Shown here in pieces: positions 9,254 to 17,560 of a stretch of 64,000 nucleotides of DNA. The notes below the pieces were generated by a model. It was given only the letters and a program-made list of their open reading frames with translations, was not told the origin of the DNA and ran no database searches. The DNA comes from Syntrophobacter sp963666995 (GTDB taxonomy: Bacteria > Desulfobacterota > Syntrophobacteria > Syntrophobacterales > Syntrophobacteraceae). The translations under genes were made by a program, and so were the position numbers. Each line of letters starts with the position of its first letter. Position 1 is the stretch's first letter. The stretch is from assembly GCA_963666995.1 (NCBI GenBank), contig OY762941.1, forward strand, positions 2,914,001 to 2,978,000, given 5' to 3'.

Positions 9254-9628
9254 ATGGAAAATATAAAGGTCGTAAAGAAAGAAGACATTGTAAGCGAGGG
9301 CAAGAAGATATTGGATGCCGGGGGAATTTTCGTTACTGCTGTGTGCAGTGACGTGGATAGCGGGCTGGAAGTATCCTACTTCTTCAGCACCAACAGCGGC
9401 ACCCAATTGAGCTGCCTGCGGTACACGGCTGCGAAGGGAGAGGAAGTCCCGGGTCTTTCGGGCACCACCCTTGCCACTGTGTTGATAGAAAACGAGATGA
9501 GAGAGCTGTTCGGCCTGAAAATAAAAGACTTGGCTATCGACTTCGGCGGGCACATGCTTCTGGCCCACGACAGCCCCGAGACGCCGCTTTTGAAGACCCC
9601 GAAGGCTGAGGCGAAAGGAGTGAGTTAA
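9254..9628 (+). CDS. echD: Ech-type hydrogenase subunit D (NuoC-like)
   Basis: 124 residues, the small soluble NuoC/HycE-N-terminal-like subunit, the same size as EchD of known Ech complexes. The recognisable part is the C-terminal half, with ENEMRELFGLKIKDL and DFGGHMLLA, matching the pattern E(R)E-x-x-D/E-x-F-G of NuoC-related proteins. It is probably structural and carries no metal ligands. The stop overlaps the echE start by one base (TAATG). In formate hydrogenlyases this domain is fused to the large subunit; here it is separate, as in true Ech enzymes. Confidence 0.88.
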   Translation: MENIKVVKKEDIVSEGKKILDAGGIFVTAVCSDVDSGLEVSYFFSTNSGTQLSCLRYTAAKGEEVPGLSGTTLATVLIENEMRELFGLKIKDLAIDFGGHMLLAHDSPETPLLKTPKAEAKGVS

Positions 9629-10710
9629 TGGCTGCGCGCACAACAGTCCCCTTTGGACCCCAGCACCCGGTTCTGCCGGAACCCATCCAGTTGCGGCTGA
9701 CCTACGAAGACGAAAAAGTCGTAGAGGTCGTGCCGGTCCTGGGTTACGGCCATCGCGGGATAGAAAAGGCATGCGAGCTGCACGAATATAACAAGAACAT
9801 CTATATTTGTGAGCGCGTTTGTGGGATCTGCAGTTATATCCACAGTGACTCAGTGGTGCAGGTTATGGAAAGGCTGTGGCCGATCGAGTTGACGCCGCGG
9901 ATAAAATACCTGCGCACCATCTGGGGTGAGATGAGCCGGACGCACAGCCATCTTCTCTGGTTGGGGTTGTTCGCTGACGCCTTCGGCTTCGAGAGCATAT
10001 TCCAGCAGTTCTGGCGTATCAGGGAACGCGTGCTCGACCTTCTGGAAATGACCACGGGACACAGGGTCATTCAGTCTGTGAACATCGTCGGCGGTGTGCG
10101 ACGCGACATCAACGCCGAGCAGAAGAAGAAGGTCATCGACACCCTCGGAGTCGTCCGGAAAGAAGCCGACAGCCTCATCAAGGTACTCCTGAACGATTAT
10201 ACGGTGAAAGGCCGGACCGTCGGCGTTGGAGTGCTTTCCAAGGAACTGGCTATCGGGCTGGGTAGCGTCGGACCGGTGATCAGGGGGAGCGGTGTCCGTG
10301 AGGATTCCCGCCTGACGAACTATGATGCCTATAGCGAACTCAACTTCGAGCCGATCGTGGAACCTGACGGCGACTGCTATGCCCGTGTAACAGTCAGGGC
10401 TAGAGAGCTGCTGCAGGCCATCGATCTTCAGCTTGAAGCACTGGGTAAGTTGCCCGAGGGTGAAATCGCCGTCAAGGTGAAGGGGAATCCGCCGGCCAAC
10501 GAGGCGGTCATGCGAACGGAAGCCCCTCGAGGCGGTCTTTTCTACTACGCCAAAGGAAACAATACCCGCAACCTGGAACGCTTGAAGATACGCACGCCGA
10601 CATTTGCCAATATCCCGACGTTGCTGGTCATGCTGCCGGGTTGTCAATTGGCGGATGTCCCGGTTATAGTCCACTCAATTGACCCGTGCGTCTCCTGTAC
10701 GGAGAGATAA
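9628..10710 (+). CDS. echE: Ech-type hydrogenase large subunit E ([NiFe] catalytic)
   Basis: 360 residues, NuoD-related, with both Ni ligand motifs intact. The N-terminal motif is CERVCGICSYIHS (RxCGxCxxxH) and the C-terminal motif is DPCVSCTER. It is therefore a hydrogenase catalytic subunit and not a complex I NuoD. The protein stops three residues after the last cysteine, so there is no C-terminal peptide to be removed by a HyaD/HycI-type protease. That is a known feature of Ech and CooH subunits. Reversible H2 formation from reduced ferredoxin is the expected reaction. No hyp maturation genes are in the window. Confidence 0.95.
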   Translation: MAARTTVPFGPQHPVLPEPIQLRLTYEDEKVVEVVPVLGYGHRGIEKACELHEYNKNIYICERVCGICSYIHSDSVVQVMERLWPIELTPRIKYLRTIWGEMSRTHSHLLWLGLFADAFGFESIFQQFWRIRERVLDLLEMTTGHRVIQSVNIVGGVRRDINAEQKKKVIDTLGVVRKEADSLIKVLLNDYTVKGRTVGVGVLSKELAIGLGSVGPVIRGSGVREDSRLTNYDAYSELNFEPIVEPDGDCYARVTVRARELLQAIDLQLEALGKLPEGEIAVKVKGNPPANEAVMRTEAPRGGLFYYAKGNNTRNLERLKIRTPTFANIPTLLVMLPGCQLADVPVIVHSIDPCVSCTER

Positions 10711-10733
10711 TAGGCGAAAGGAGTTGTGAGCGA

Positions 10734-11111
10734 ATGGCCTTGATGCTACCCACCATTTTAAAGAATTTGTTCGGTGGACCGGCCACCAGGATGTACCCGA
10801 TCGAGGTACGAGAGCCTTTTGAGAAAGCCAGGGGCCACATCACATTTGACGGCGACAAATGCATCCTTTGCGGCGCATGCGCCCTCAAATGTCCGGCGGT
10901 CGCCATCAGCACGGACAAGGAGAAAAAGGAACTCACCTTTTATCCTGCTCGCTGCATAGTCTGCGAGGTCTGTGTGCATGTCTGTACTACGGGTGCGATC
11001 AATCTCATGTACAAATGGCGGACACCCTTTTATGAAAAACCCGTGGAAGTCCACCAGGCACGTGGGAAAAGGAAAGGCAAGGAAGACAAGGAAAAGGCCG
11101 CAGCCGAGTAG
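10734..11111 (+). CDS. echF: Ech-type hydrogenase subunit F (2x[4Fe-4S] ferredoxin-like)
   Basis: 125 residues from the ATG at 10734, which has AAAGGAG upstream; the longer frame to 10686 overlaps echE and lacks this site. Two [4Fe-4S] motifs are present, CILCGACALKCP and CIVCEVCVHVC, the NuoI/EchF pattern. It is the likely entry point for electrons from soluble ferredoxin. The C-terminus is a short, highly charged Lys/Glu tail. It is the last gene of the operon; a strong terminator follows 35 bases later. Confidence 0.94.
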   Translation: MALMLPTILKNLFGGPATRMYPIEVREPFEKARGHITFDGDKCILCGACALKCPAVAISTDKEKKELTFYPARCIVCEVCVHVCTTGAINLMYKWRTPFYEKPVEVHQARGKRKGKEDKEKAAAE

Positions 11112-11145
11112 TAGTTGCTGAATCCTTGTTACCCTGGATAAATTG

Positions 11146-11190
11146 ATAAGCAGGCAGAGCCGATGCGGTGTTTTGCCTGCTTATTTTTTC
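11146..11190 (+). terminator. Rho-independent terminator of the ech operon
   Basis: ATAAGCAGGCA at 11146-11156 pairs perfectly with TGCCTGCTTAT at 11174-11184, followed by TTTTTC. An 11-bp stem plus a T-run, 35 bases after echF. Confidence 0.85.
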
Positions 11191-11679
11191 CCAACCTTGT
11201 GGGTCGTGGTCGATCGACCGGCTGTGCCTGCTTGCCTCGCGTAGTGTCGTGAACGCGGCTCCCCCTCGTCAATTCCCGGATTGGAGGCCCGTTGGCGGCC
11301 TCCGGCCTTTTGCTTCTCGCCCCGGGCAATCAAATTAGTGGTACTTGTAAGAGGCCGTTCATTGTTGCCACCATGGCGGCGTTGTAGTAACATATACATG
11401 CTAGGGATAATGTGTATCGTCCGTTAGCCACGGGCCGAGAGTACGCCCGGAATGCCTTATTTTTGTTTTCTTTCTTTCACGTGCATGGTATTCGCGCGCA
11501 ACGGTTCGGGTTATGTAATTTTCGGCGAGGGCCGATTCTCTATGCAGATGGCAGGGTGGATCCGGTCATTTTGAGAGCGTAACGAAAGCGGAGCGCTTCA
11601 AAGTTGCCGGGCAGGGCTGCAATGGCTGATTATCCTGTCAGGGTATCGGCCGGCAGAAGCAATCAGGAGGAAGACGGTG
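11191..11679. other. Gene-free stretch after ech
   Basis: About 490 bases with no recognisable gene, repeat-family member or RNA. A good Shine-Dalgarno (AGGAGG) for the next gene lies at its end. No clear promoter was seen. Confidence 0.5.
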
Positions 11680-12693
11680 ATGAAGAAAGGCAGCGGGTTA
11701 ATTCTGGGCCTTATATTTTTGCTGATATTTTCGTTCGGGGTGTTCAACTTTCTGGAATGCAATGCGTGGGCCCGCGCGGGCGGCGGCGGATCGTCGGGCA
11801 GCCGTGGCGGGCGCAGTTTCTCGGCACCCAGCATGCCGTCAAGACCATCCCCGTCAAGTCCCGGTATGGGGACGCCCGGCCCCAGCCCGATGCCGGGGTC
11901 GCCTCCCACGTCCGGTTTCGGAGGAAGTCCGTTCTGGCACGGGCTCGCCGGTGGAGTCGCGGGAGGATTTCTGGGCAACATGCTCTTCGGCGGCCGCGGT
12001 TATGCCGGAGGTGGAGCCTACGGGGGTGGGGGTGGAGTCGGCCTTCTGGACATTATCCTTATCGGCGCGGGCCTCTACTTTCTGATGAAGTACCTCAAGC
12101 GAAGACGGGAGCAGAACGCGGCGACGGGTCCGTTCGGCGATTCGGCACGAATGGATGGGGGCGGCGAGAGTCCCGGACCTTACTATGGAGATTCCCAGCA
12201 GCAATATGCCCCGCAGTTTGGAGAAGTCGAACGAGGATTTCAGGAACTCAAGCGCTATGACCCGAGCTTCAATGAGGAGAATTTCAAGGAAACCGTTCAG
12301 GATATCTTCTTTAGAATCCAGGCGGGATGGATGAACCGGAGCCACGACGGCGTCGAGAATCTGCTCACCCCGCAGATGGCTGCGTTCTTTGATTCTGAAT
12401 TCGAACGGATGAAAAAGGAAGGCCGGATCAACAGGCTGGAAAACATTGCCATCCGGAAAGTAGAGCCCAGCGAAGTCTGGCAGGAAACCGGAAAGGATTA
12501 TGTGACCGTATTGTTTACCGCAAACCTGCTCGATTATACCGTGGATGACAAAACAGGGCAGGTGGTTCAGGGGGACAAGCTAAACCCGGTGAAGTTCCAG
12601 GAATTCTGGACTTTTTGCCGTGATATCGGTTCGCAGAGCTGGCAATTAACGGCGATCAACCAGATGGATGAACCAATCCCTCGCCTCAATTAA
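11680..12693 (+). CDS. Tim44-like domain membrane protein
   Basis: 337 residues. Residues 5-30 form a signal sequence or anchor. Then comes a Gly/Ser/Pro-rich low-complexity stretch (about 35-115), a second hydrophobic segment (GLLDIILIGAGLYFLMKYL, about 126-144), a short acidic linker, and from about residue 190 a Tim44-like domain. That domain is recognisable from its NFKETVQDIFFRIQAGW helix, the MAAFFDSEF region and the final EFWTFCR-strand. Bacterial Tim44-domain proteins are membrane associated and of uncertain role. AGGAGG precedes; a GTG at 11677 is an alternative start. The 3' end overlaps the convergent gene by 48 bases. Confidence 0.82.
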   Translation: MKKGSGLILGLIFLLIFSFGVFNFLECNAWARAGGGGSSGSRGGRSFSAPSMPSRPSPSSPGMGTPGPSPMPGSPPTSGFGGSPFWHGLAGGVAGGFLGNMLFGGRGYAGGGAYGGGGGVGLLDIILIGAGLYFLMKYLKRRREQNAATGPFGDSARMDGGGESPGPYYGDSQQQYAPQFGEVERGFQELKRYDPSFNEENFKETVQDIFFRIQAGWMNRSHDGVENLLTPQMAAFFDSEFERMKKEGRINRLENIAIRKVEPSEVWQETGKDYVTVLFTANLLDYTVDDKTGQVVQGDKLNPVKFQEFWTFCRDIGSQSWQLTAINQMDEPIPRLN

Positions 12694-13272
12694 CCTTCGA
12701 TTCATTGAAGGATCCCGGATACCGGGATCCTTCAATAAGAATTCGCACTCCTCCCTTTCAAATATCCGGCACGGATTCGACCGGTGGGGATGAATGGAGC
12801 AGAAACTCCGGCCTCCCGGCCCCTCCCAGAGAAAAGCGCAGAACCGGTGTCCCTTCCCGAGCCCGTCTCCAAAGATGCCTCTCCATCGCGGGGAGATCCC
12901 GGATTCTCCAGGGAAATCCGGAAACCCGCTGCATATTTCACAACACCAGCCGCAGTGATGGCAATATTCGTCCCCACCTTTCGGCTCCGCGGCATCAAGC
13001 TTGGGGGACACTTCCCCGCGCAGGGCTTTCCACTGCTTCACTTCCAGGAAAATAGCGCATCTCTGCCTGAGAAGTCTGAGGAGCAGCGCTCTCTGCAGCC
13101 TGGGAGAGTACTCCAGCCATCCGGCCTCGCCTCTCAGGGAAGCGAGGTTTCGAAAAAAGAAGGTGAGGGGAAAGGACGAGTGAGCGACGGCCTTGAGCGT
13201 AGCGCGCGCGGCCTTGCCCTGCCGGCGGGAGGTTCTGATCGATCTCAATAAAATGCGGCGAGTGGGGTCCAT
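12646..13272 (-). CDS. YkgJ-type cysteine-cluster (zinc/iron-chelating) protein
   Basis: 208 residues. The C-terminal half carries the cysteine pattern of the YkgJ/CxxCxxCC family: CHHCGWCCEIC, later FCAFL, FCSIHPHRSNPCR and an EREEC near the end. Members are annotated as zinc- or iron-chelating domain proteins, and no reaction is established. The N-terminal 100 residues are basic and amphipathic with no recognised domain. No clear Shine-Dalgarno precedes the ATG at 13272, so the start is uncertain. The last 48 bases lie inside the Tim44 gene, and a 15-bp-stem hairpin (12704-12736) sits within its coding sequence. Confidence 0.75.
   Translation of the reverse strand: MDPTRRILLRSIRTSRRQGKAARATLKAVAHSSFPLTFFFRNLASLRGEAGWLEYSPRLQRALLLRLLRQRCAIFLEVKQWKALRGEVSPKLDAAEPKGGDEYCHHCGWCCEICSGFPDFPGESGISPRWRGIFGDGLGKGHRFCAFLWEGPGGRSFCSIHPHRSNPCRIFEREECEFLLKDPGIRDPSMNRRLIEARDWFIHLVDRR
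12704..12736. terminator. Perfect hairpin at a convergent gene junction
   Basis: ATTGAAGGATCCCGG (12704-12718), loop ATA, CCGGGATCCTTCAAT (12722-12736). A 15-bp perfect stem just after the Tim44 gene and inside the last codons of the opposing gene. No long T-run follows on either strand, so it may act as a weak bidirectional terminator or an mRNA-end stabiliser. Confidence 0.5.
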
Positions 13273-13385
13273 ATAAATCGCTCGATGTATGTGGTACTGA
13301 AGCCGGGAACGGCCAGGGAACGTTCGCCCTTCGACACTCGGGCGCGAACTCTTCTTTTCTCATCGTGAGAAATTGAAGGACCACG

Positions 13386-13553
13386 GGTGGCCCGGACAAC
13401 AAGTTGTCCGGGCGCGAAGCGCAGGAGGTTTGAGGGTTAGGTCTGCCATGGCCCGGCAAGGTCTGAGATTAAGCTCAACCACGGGGACGAAACGTTTGCC
13501 GGTCCCTCCTGTCCTTACCGGACACGAACAACTTGTTGTCCGGGCCACCAGCC
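13386..13553. repeat. GGACAAC palindrome element, complete inverted-repeat-bounded copy
   Basis: Left end GGTGGCCCGGACAACAAG at 13387-13404 and right end CTTGTTGTCCGGGCCACC at 13532-13549 face each other. The left palindrome CCCGGACAAC-AA-GTTGTCCGGG is at 13391-13412. The interior has no gene and contains GCGCGAAGCGCAGGAGGTTT, which recurs nearly unchanged at 32540 and 49970. It looks like a small mobile or recombinogenic unit. Confidence 0.65.
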
Positions 13554-13587
13554 TAAGAGTGCCGGAAAAAGCGGGCGAATGATCAAC

Positions 13588-13772
13588 CTGTTGCCCAAAT
13601 GGAATCCAGGTGAAAAATGAGCCATTTGTCGAGAAATGTTACCCCGGCGAAAGCCGGGGTCCAGTGCCGTTACTTGGAATTATCCAATGATTTCAATGAG
13701 CCTGGATTCCGGCCTTCGCTGGAATGACGAATCGTGATTTCGTCCGGCCTCGGCTTTTCCTTTGGGCAACAG
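13588..13772. repeat. MITE-like dispersed element, copy 2 (short form)
   Basis: A 185-bp form with the same perfect ends, CTGTTGCCCAAA (13588-13599) and TTTGGGCAACAG (13761-13772). The CCCCGGC-gaaa-GCCGGGG hairpin is retained but the middle segment present in copy 1 is missing. Confidence 0.82.
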
Positions 13773-14107
13773 CCCCAGGAAAGTGGGAACGAGGCAAAAA
13801 AATGACCCGTTTGTCCAGGAACGTCACCCCGGCAAAAAAACCGGGGTCCAGTGTCGTCAATTGGAATTACCCAATAATTTCAAAGAGCCTGGATTCCGGT
13901 CTTTATATGAAAAAAGGAATTGCCGTCTAACGTATACCCTGTCTCGATTTAGGCAGAGATTTTTTCATTGTTCGTTGTGGCCGAAAGGCCATGAGTGTTC
14001 GCCGGAATGACGAATCGTGATTCATTTTCCTTCGGGCAAAAACCCCTGATTCATCACCCACAGGGTTTCGGCCGCCCGCCTTGTCTTTTCCTTCGGGCAA
14101 CAACCCA
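13773..14107. repeat. MITE-like dispersed element, copy 3 (degenerate)
   Basis: Directly abuts copy 2. It carries the same internal blocks as copy 1 (hairpin with a run of A in the loop, TGGATTCCGG, GGCC-gaaa-GGCC, GTTCGCCGGAATGACG) and ends with CCTTCGGGCAACAA. Its left terminal repeat is replaced by a GTGGGAACGAGGCA segment belonging to another short repeat. Confidence 0.65.
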
Positions 14108-14185
14108 TCCCCACTCTTGTCATTGGCTCTTGAGAAATATCGTCTGCAGCTTCCCCGAACGCAACCGTTCATGAGGGACACGGCG

Positions 14186-14923
14186 CTATACGTATGGATT
14201 TGCATCCGGTTCCGGACCATCCGCGGGCATCCCGGGGATGTGCGGATAATTGATTTCCGCTTCCGACGGCCGCACGTAAAGCGGCATGATCGTTATCGGA
14301 TCGTTGGACTGCCCGGATTTAAGTCTCTTTTCCCCCAGTTCTCCGAGCGAGGCCGCCCGGACGACGTGGAAGGGCGCCGGAGCTTCAACTGCAAGATCTC
14401 CAAGGCGCTCCCGGAATAAGTCTCTGTAGACCAGCCAGCCGTCACCGCAGAACAGGGTGGGTTTGTCGATGAGTTCAGCCACCCCTGACGGTTGGGAAAC
14501 CCGGTAAGGCAGCAATCTGCGCATGGTTCCTTCGGGATTGGACCGGTAGAGGGCGAAATATACTTCCTTCTTGCGGGCATCCAGCATGGTGCATACCTGC
14601 AGGGAGGTAAACCTCAGGGGAGCGGCGAGCACATCGAGCGTCGCGATACCGACGAGGGGTTTCTTCATTGTCCAGGCGAGCGTTTTTGCAGCGGTCAGGC
14701 CTATCCGGATTCCCGTAAAACTGCCGGGTCCGGTCGTAACGGCGTAAACGTCCACCATCTTCAGGGTCCATCCCGCTTCACGCAAAAGGGTATCCACGGT
14801 TTTCAGAAGCCTGCGGTTGTGGGTCTGGGCCGATTGGAGCGTCCACTCCGCCGCTATTCGGCCGTCCCGGAGAATGGCCACGCTGCCCGAGGTCGTAGAA
14901 GTGTCTATTGCCAGGATATTCAT
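14186..14923 (-). CDS. tsaB: tRNA threonylcarbamoyladenosine modification subunit TsaB
   Basis: 245 residues from the ATG at 14923 (a GTG one codon upstream is possible). It is the ASKHA-fold partner of TsaD in t6A37 synthesis. N-terminal MNILAIDTSTTSGSVA is the phosphate-1 strand, and TTGPGSFTGIRIGL at about residues 64-77 is the family signature. Length is normal for TsaB. It is the last gene of the rpsB-to-tsaB run, 23 bases after rseP. Confidence 0.93.
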   Translation of the reverse strand: MNILAIDTSTTSGSVAILRDGRIAAEWTLQSAQTHNRRLLKTVDTLLREAGWTLKMVDVYAVTTGPGSFTGIRIGLTAAKTLAWTMKKPLVGIATLDVLAAPLRFTSLQVCTMLDARKKEVYFALYRSNPEGTMRRLLPYRVSQPSGVAELIDKPTLFCGDGWLVYRDLFRERLGDLAVEAPAPFHVVRAASLGELGEKRLKSGQSNDPITIMPLYVRPSEAEINYPHIPGMPADGPEPDANPYV

Positions 14924-14946
14924 CACAGAGATGCCCGGGGAACCCG

Positions 14947-16035
14947 TTATGGGAGAAACTCGGGCTTATGCCCGGGGAGCAGTCGCATGATGTCGTTATA
15001 GAAAACGAAGACCATCAGCACCAGCAGCACGAGCATGCCGATCTTTTGGGCCATCTCGATCTTCTTTATTCCGATGGACCGGCCGAGGATAGCCTCAAGC
15101 GTAAAGAAGAGAATATGGCCGCCATCGAGCACGGGTATCGGGAGCAGGTTCAGGACCGCGAGATTGACGCTGATCAGGGCGATAAAGTTGATGAGGTTAA
15201 GCAGCCCCTCATGAGCCTGCTGGCCGGCCATCTGCGCGATCAGGATCGGACCGCCCAACGTCTGAAAGGGAACGACCCTCTGGATCAGCTTGACGACGGT
15301 CATCACGAACAGCTTGCTGAGGTGCCAGGTCTGTGTGAGGCTGTAATAGCCTGCCAGAAGCGGATTGACGTTACGGACCTCAAATTTCCCAGACGCGGTG
15401 ACGCCGATGACCGGCCGCTTGACGAGTTCTCCGAACAGGTTCTTGACCTCGCTTACCGATGGTTTCACGGTTACGGTCGTCGTCTGCTCTCCGCGCCGTA
15501 TATCGAGTGTCAGCGGCTTGTCACCGTATTTTTCGATGGTCTCCGAAAGTTCTTCCCAGGTCTTGATCGGTGTTCCATCGATCGCAAGCACTCGGTCTCC
15601 GGCCTGTATGCCAGCAGATTCAGCAGGCGACCCCGCGCTGACGGTACCAACGTCCGGCGTGAGTTCCGGGATTCCCGAAAACGAATAGATGCAGGCAAAA
15701 ATGACAACGGCGAGCAGGAAATTTGACAGCGGTCCGGCAAAAACGATACCCATCCGCCTTCCGACAGGTTGAGAGGAGAAGCTCCGGCCGAGTTGCTCTT
15801 CGGTCACTTCGTCGTCCGGGTCCTCGCCCAGCATTTTTACATAGCCGCCCAAGGGTATGAGAGAAAGCCGGTATTCCGTGTCGCCGCGGGTAAAGCCCCA
15901 GATTCTCGGACCGAAACCGAGGGAGAACTTCTGGACGCAAACTCCCATCCATTTGGCCACCAGAAAATGCCCCAGCTCATGAACGAATATCAATATTCCC
16001 AAAACCACAATGGTGGAAACGATCGTTGTTATCAA
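14947..16035 (-). CDS. rseP: Site-2 intramembrane zinc protease RseP
   Basis: 362 residues, family M50. The zinc motif HELGH lies at residues 19-23 in the first membrane helix. A PDZ domain spans about residues 120-200, with the GIQAGDRVLAIDGTPI core. The second zinc-site motif NLLPIPVLDGGH is near residue 305, followed by C-terminal membrane helices. It cleaves anti-sigma factors or signal-peptide remnants in the inner membrane. Its position after dxr and before tsaB is part of the conserved order. Confidence 0.95.
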   Translation of the reverse strand: MITTIVSTIVVLGILIFVHELGHFLVAKWMGVCVQKFSLGFGPRIWGFTRGDTEYRLSLIPLGGYVKMLGEDPDDEVTEEQLGRSFSSQPVGRRMGIVFAGPLSNFLLAVVIFACIYSFSGIPELTPDVGTVSAGSPAESAGIQAGDRVLAIDGTPIKTWEELSETIEKYGDKPLTLDIRRGEQTTTVTVKPSVSEVKNLFGELVKRPVIGVTASGKFEVRNVNPLLAGYYSLTQTWHLSKLFVMTVVKLIQRVVPFQTLGGPILIAQMAGQQAHEGLLNLINFIALISVNLAVLNLLPIPVLDGGHILFFTLEAILGRSIGIKKIEMAQKIGMLVLLVLMVFVFYNDIMRLLPGHKPEFLP

Positions 16036-16275
16036 GATAGGTCCCTCACTGTCTTACAGGCGGCAAATGCGCCCGGCCTGCTTGTTCGGTTGATGCCCTC
16101 TCCCGTTCTGTTCTCACGAGCGGGTATAGAGGACACGGCTCCTGCGCCGGCGTCCGGCTCGGGACATTCCCCCCAACCCGGTTACTCCGGTTCTCGATGA
16201 AACGCGCCGTTTGGGTCCCGAGACCCCTGCGTTTTAAGACTTCCGCCTCCGCCCTCTCTTCTCGCCACCTGAGAG

Positions 16276-17478
16276 TTACCCTGAATGTATGGCGGCGATT
16301 TGCGCCGGGCAAGGGCCTTTGACTTCATTAATCAACATCAGGGCTTCCGACCTCGCCCTGCGATCCGCCTCGACAATGGCCTCCAGAGTAAGCTCATCCG
16401 GCGAATGGTGGGCATCCATGACGGTTCCGATCAGTCTGGGAATGTCCGGAAACCCGATTTTCCCCTCGAGAAAAGCACTGACCGCAACCTCATTGGCGGC
16501 ATTCAAAACAGCGGGGAAGGTGGACCCCTTTCGACACGCCTCGTATGCCAGGCGAAGACACGGAAAGCGGTCTTCGTCCGGAGGATAGAACGACAACCTC
16601 TGCAACTGGAACAAGTCGAGCGGAGAAGTCTGCACGGGCAGGCGTTCCGGATAGGAGAGGGCGTATGCGATGGGTATCTTCATATCGGGGATTCCCATCT
16701 GAGCGATGACTGAGCCGTCGATGTATTCGACCATCGAATGGACGATACTCTCGGGATGAACATGGACCACGATTCGATCTGCCGAAACTCCGAAAAGCCA
16801 GCGGGCTTCAATGACCTCGAGTCCTTTGTTCATGAGTGTCGCTGAGTCTATGGTGATCTTTTTCCCCATGGACCAGTTGGGATGGCACAGGGCCGCCTCA
16901 GGTGTGACCCTGCACAGCTCTTCCCGGGTTTTCCGAAAAAAGGGACCTCCGGAAGCCGTGAGGAAAATTCGATTCAATGCTTCCCTGTGATTTCCTTCCA
17001 GGGATTGGAAAATGGCACTGTGCTCGCTGTCGACCGGAAGAATGCGGATCCGGTTCTCGGCGGCAAGCTTCATGACGATTTCACCGGCGATGACCAGTGT
17101 TTCCTTATTGGCCAGCGCCAGTTGCTTGCCGGCCCTGATTGCGGCTAGCGTGGGCAGAAGGCCCGCCGCGCCGACCATTGCCGACACGAGCATTTCGGCC
17201 CGCGGATGAGCGGCTGCCTTCTCGTAGCCTTCAGGGCCGAATGCGATCTCGGGACGAAAATCTTCGTGGTGCAGCGAGCGATCGAGTTCCTCGGCCAGAG
17301 AGGAATCCAGAACCGAAACCAGTGCCGGCCTGAATGCCTTGATCTGCAGGCGCAGAAGCCCGATATTCCTCCCGGCGGCCAGGGCCGCTACACGGAAGCG
17401 TTCGGGGAATTGACGGACAACTTCGAGGGTGTTCTTCCCGATAGAGCCCGTGCTTCCCAGGATGCTCAAATATTTCAC
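16276..17478 (-). CDS. dxr: 1-deoxy-D-xylulose 5-phosphate reductoisomerase
   Basis: 400 residues, standard length. The NADPH-binding LGSTGSIGKNTLEV is at residues 7-20. The catalytic and metal segment DSEHSAIFQSLEG and the loop MGKKITIDSATLMNKGLEVIEA are visible. It makes 2-C-methyl-D-erythritol 4-phosphate, the committed MEP-pathway step, feeding UppS and CdsA-dependent envelope synthesis encoded beside it. The start codon is GTG at 17478. A gap of 82 bases separates it from cdsA; 240 bases without a feature separate it from rseP. Confidence 0.96.
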   Translation of the reverse strand: MKYLSILGSTGSIGKNTLEVVRQFPERFRVAALAAGRNIGLLRLQIKAFRPALVSVLDSSLAEELDRSLHHEDFRPEIAFGPEGYEKAAAHPRAEMLVSAMVGAAGLLPTLAAIRAGKQLALANKETLVIAGEIVMKLAAENRIRILPVDSEHSAIFQSLEGNHREALNRIFLTASGGPFFRKTREELCRVTPEAALCHPNWSMGKKITIDSATLMNKGLEVIEARWLFGVSADRIVVHVHPESIVHSMVEYIDGSVIAQMGIPDMKIPIAYALSYPERLPVQTSPLDLFQLQRLSFYPPDEDRFPCLRLAYEACRKGSTFPAVLNAANEVAVSAFLEGKIGFPDIPRLIGTVMDAHHSPDELTLEAIVEADRRARSEALMLINEVKGPCPAQIAAIHSG

Positions 17479-17560
17479 GCCTATATCCCCATGTCCGCCC
17501 CGGCAGGATCTTCAGCCCTCCAGGATTGTGAGGAAAACGTTGGTCTCGACTGCCGTGACT

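Larger units (their letters stand above)
13273..14185. other. Repeat-packed gene-free stretch
   Basis: About 910 bases holding, in order, an inverted-repeat-bounded palindrome element (13386-13553), a 185-bp MITE-like copy (13588-13772) and a longer, more divergent copy (13773-14107). Short frames inside these repeats are not genes. tsaB ends at 14186 on the other strand. Confidence 0.7.

Noticed and set aside
11604..12260. A 218-codon plus-strand frame
   Set aside because: It is out of frame with the Tim44-domain protein, and its Arg/Gly-rich product is a typical GC-rich shadow.
14938..15726. A 270-codon plus-strand frame
   Set aside because: Antisense shadow of rseP, which has complete HELGH and LDGGH motifs.
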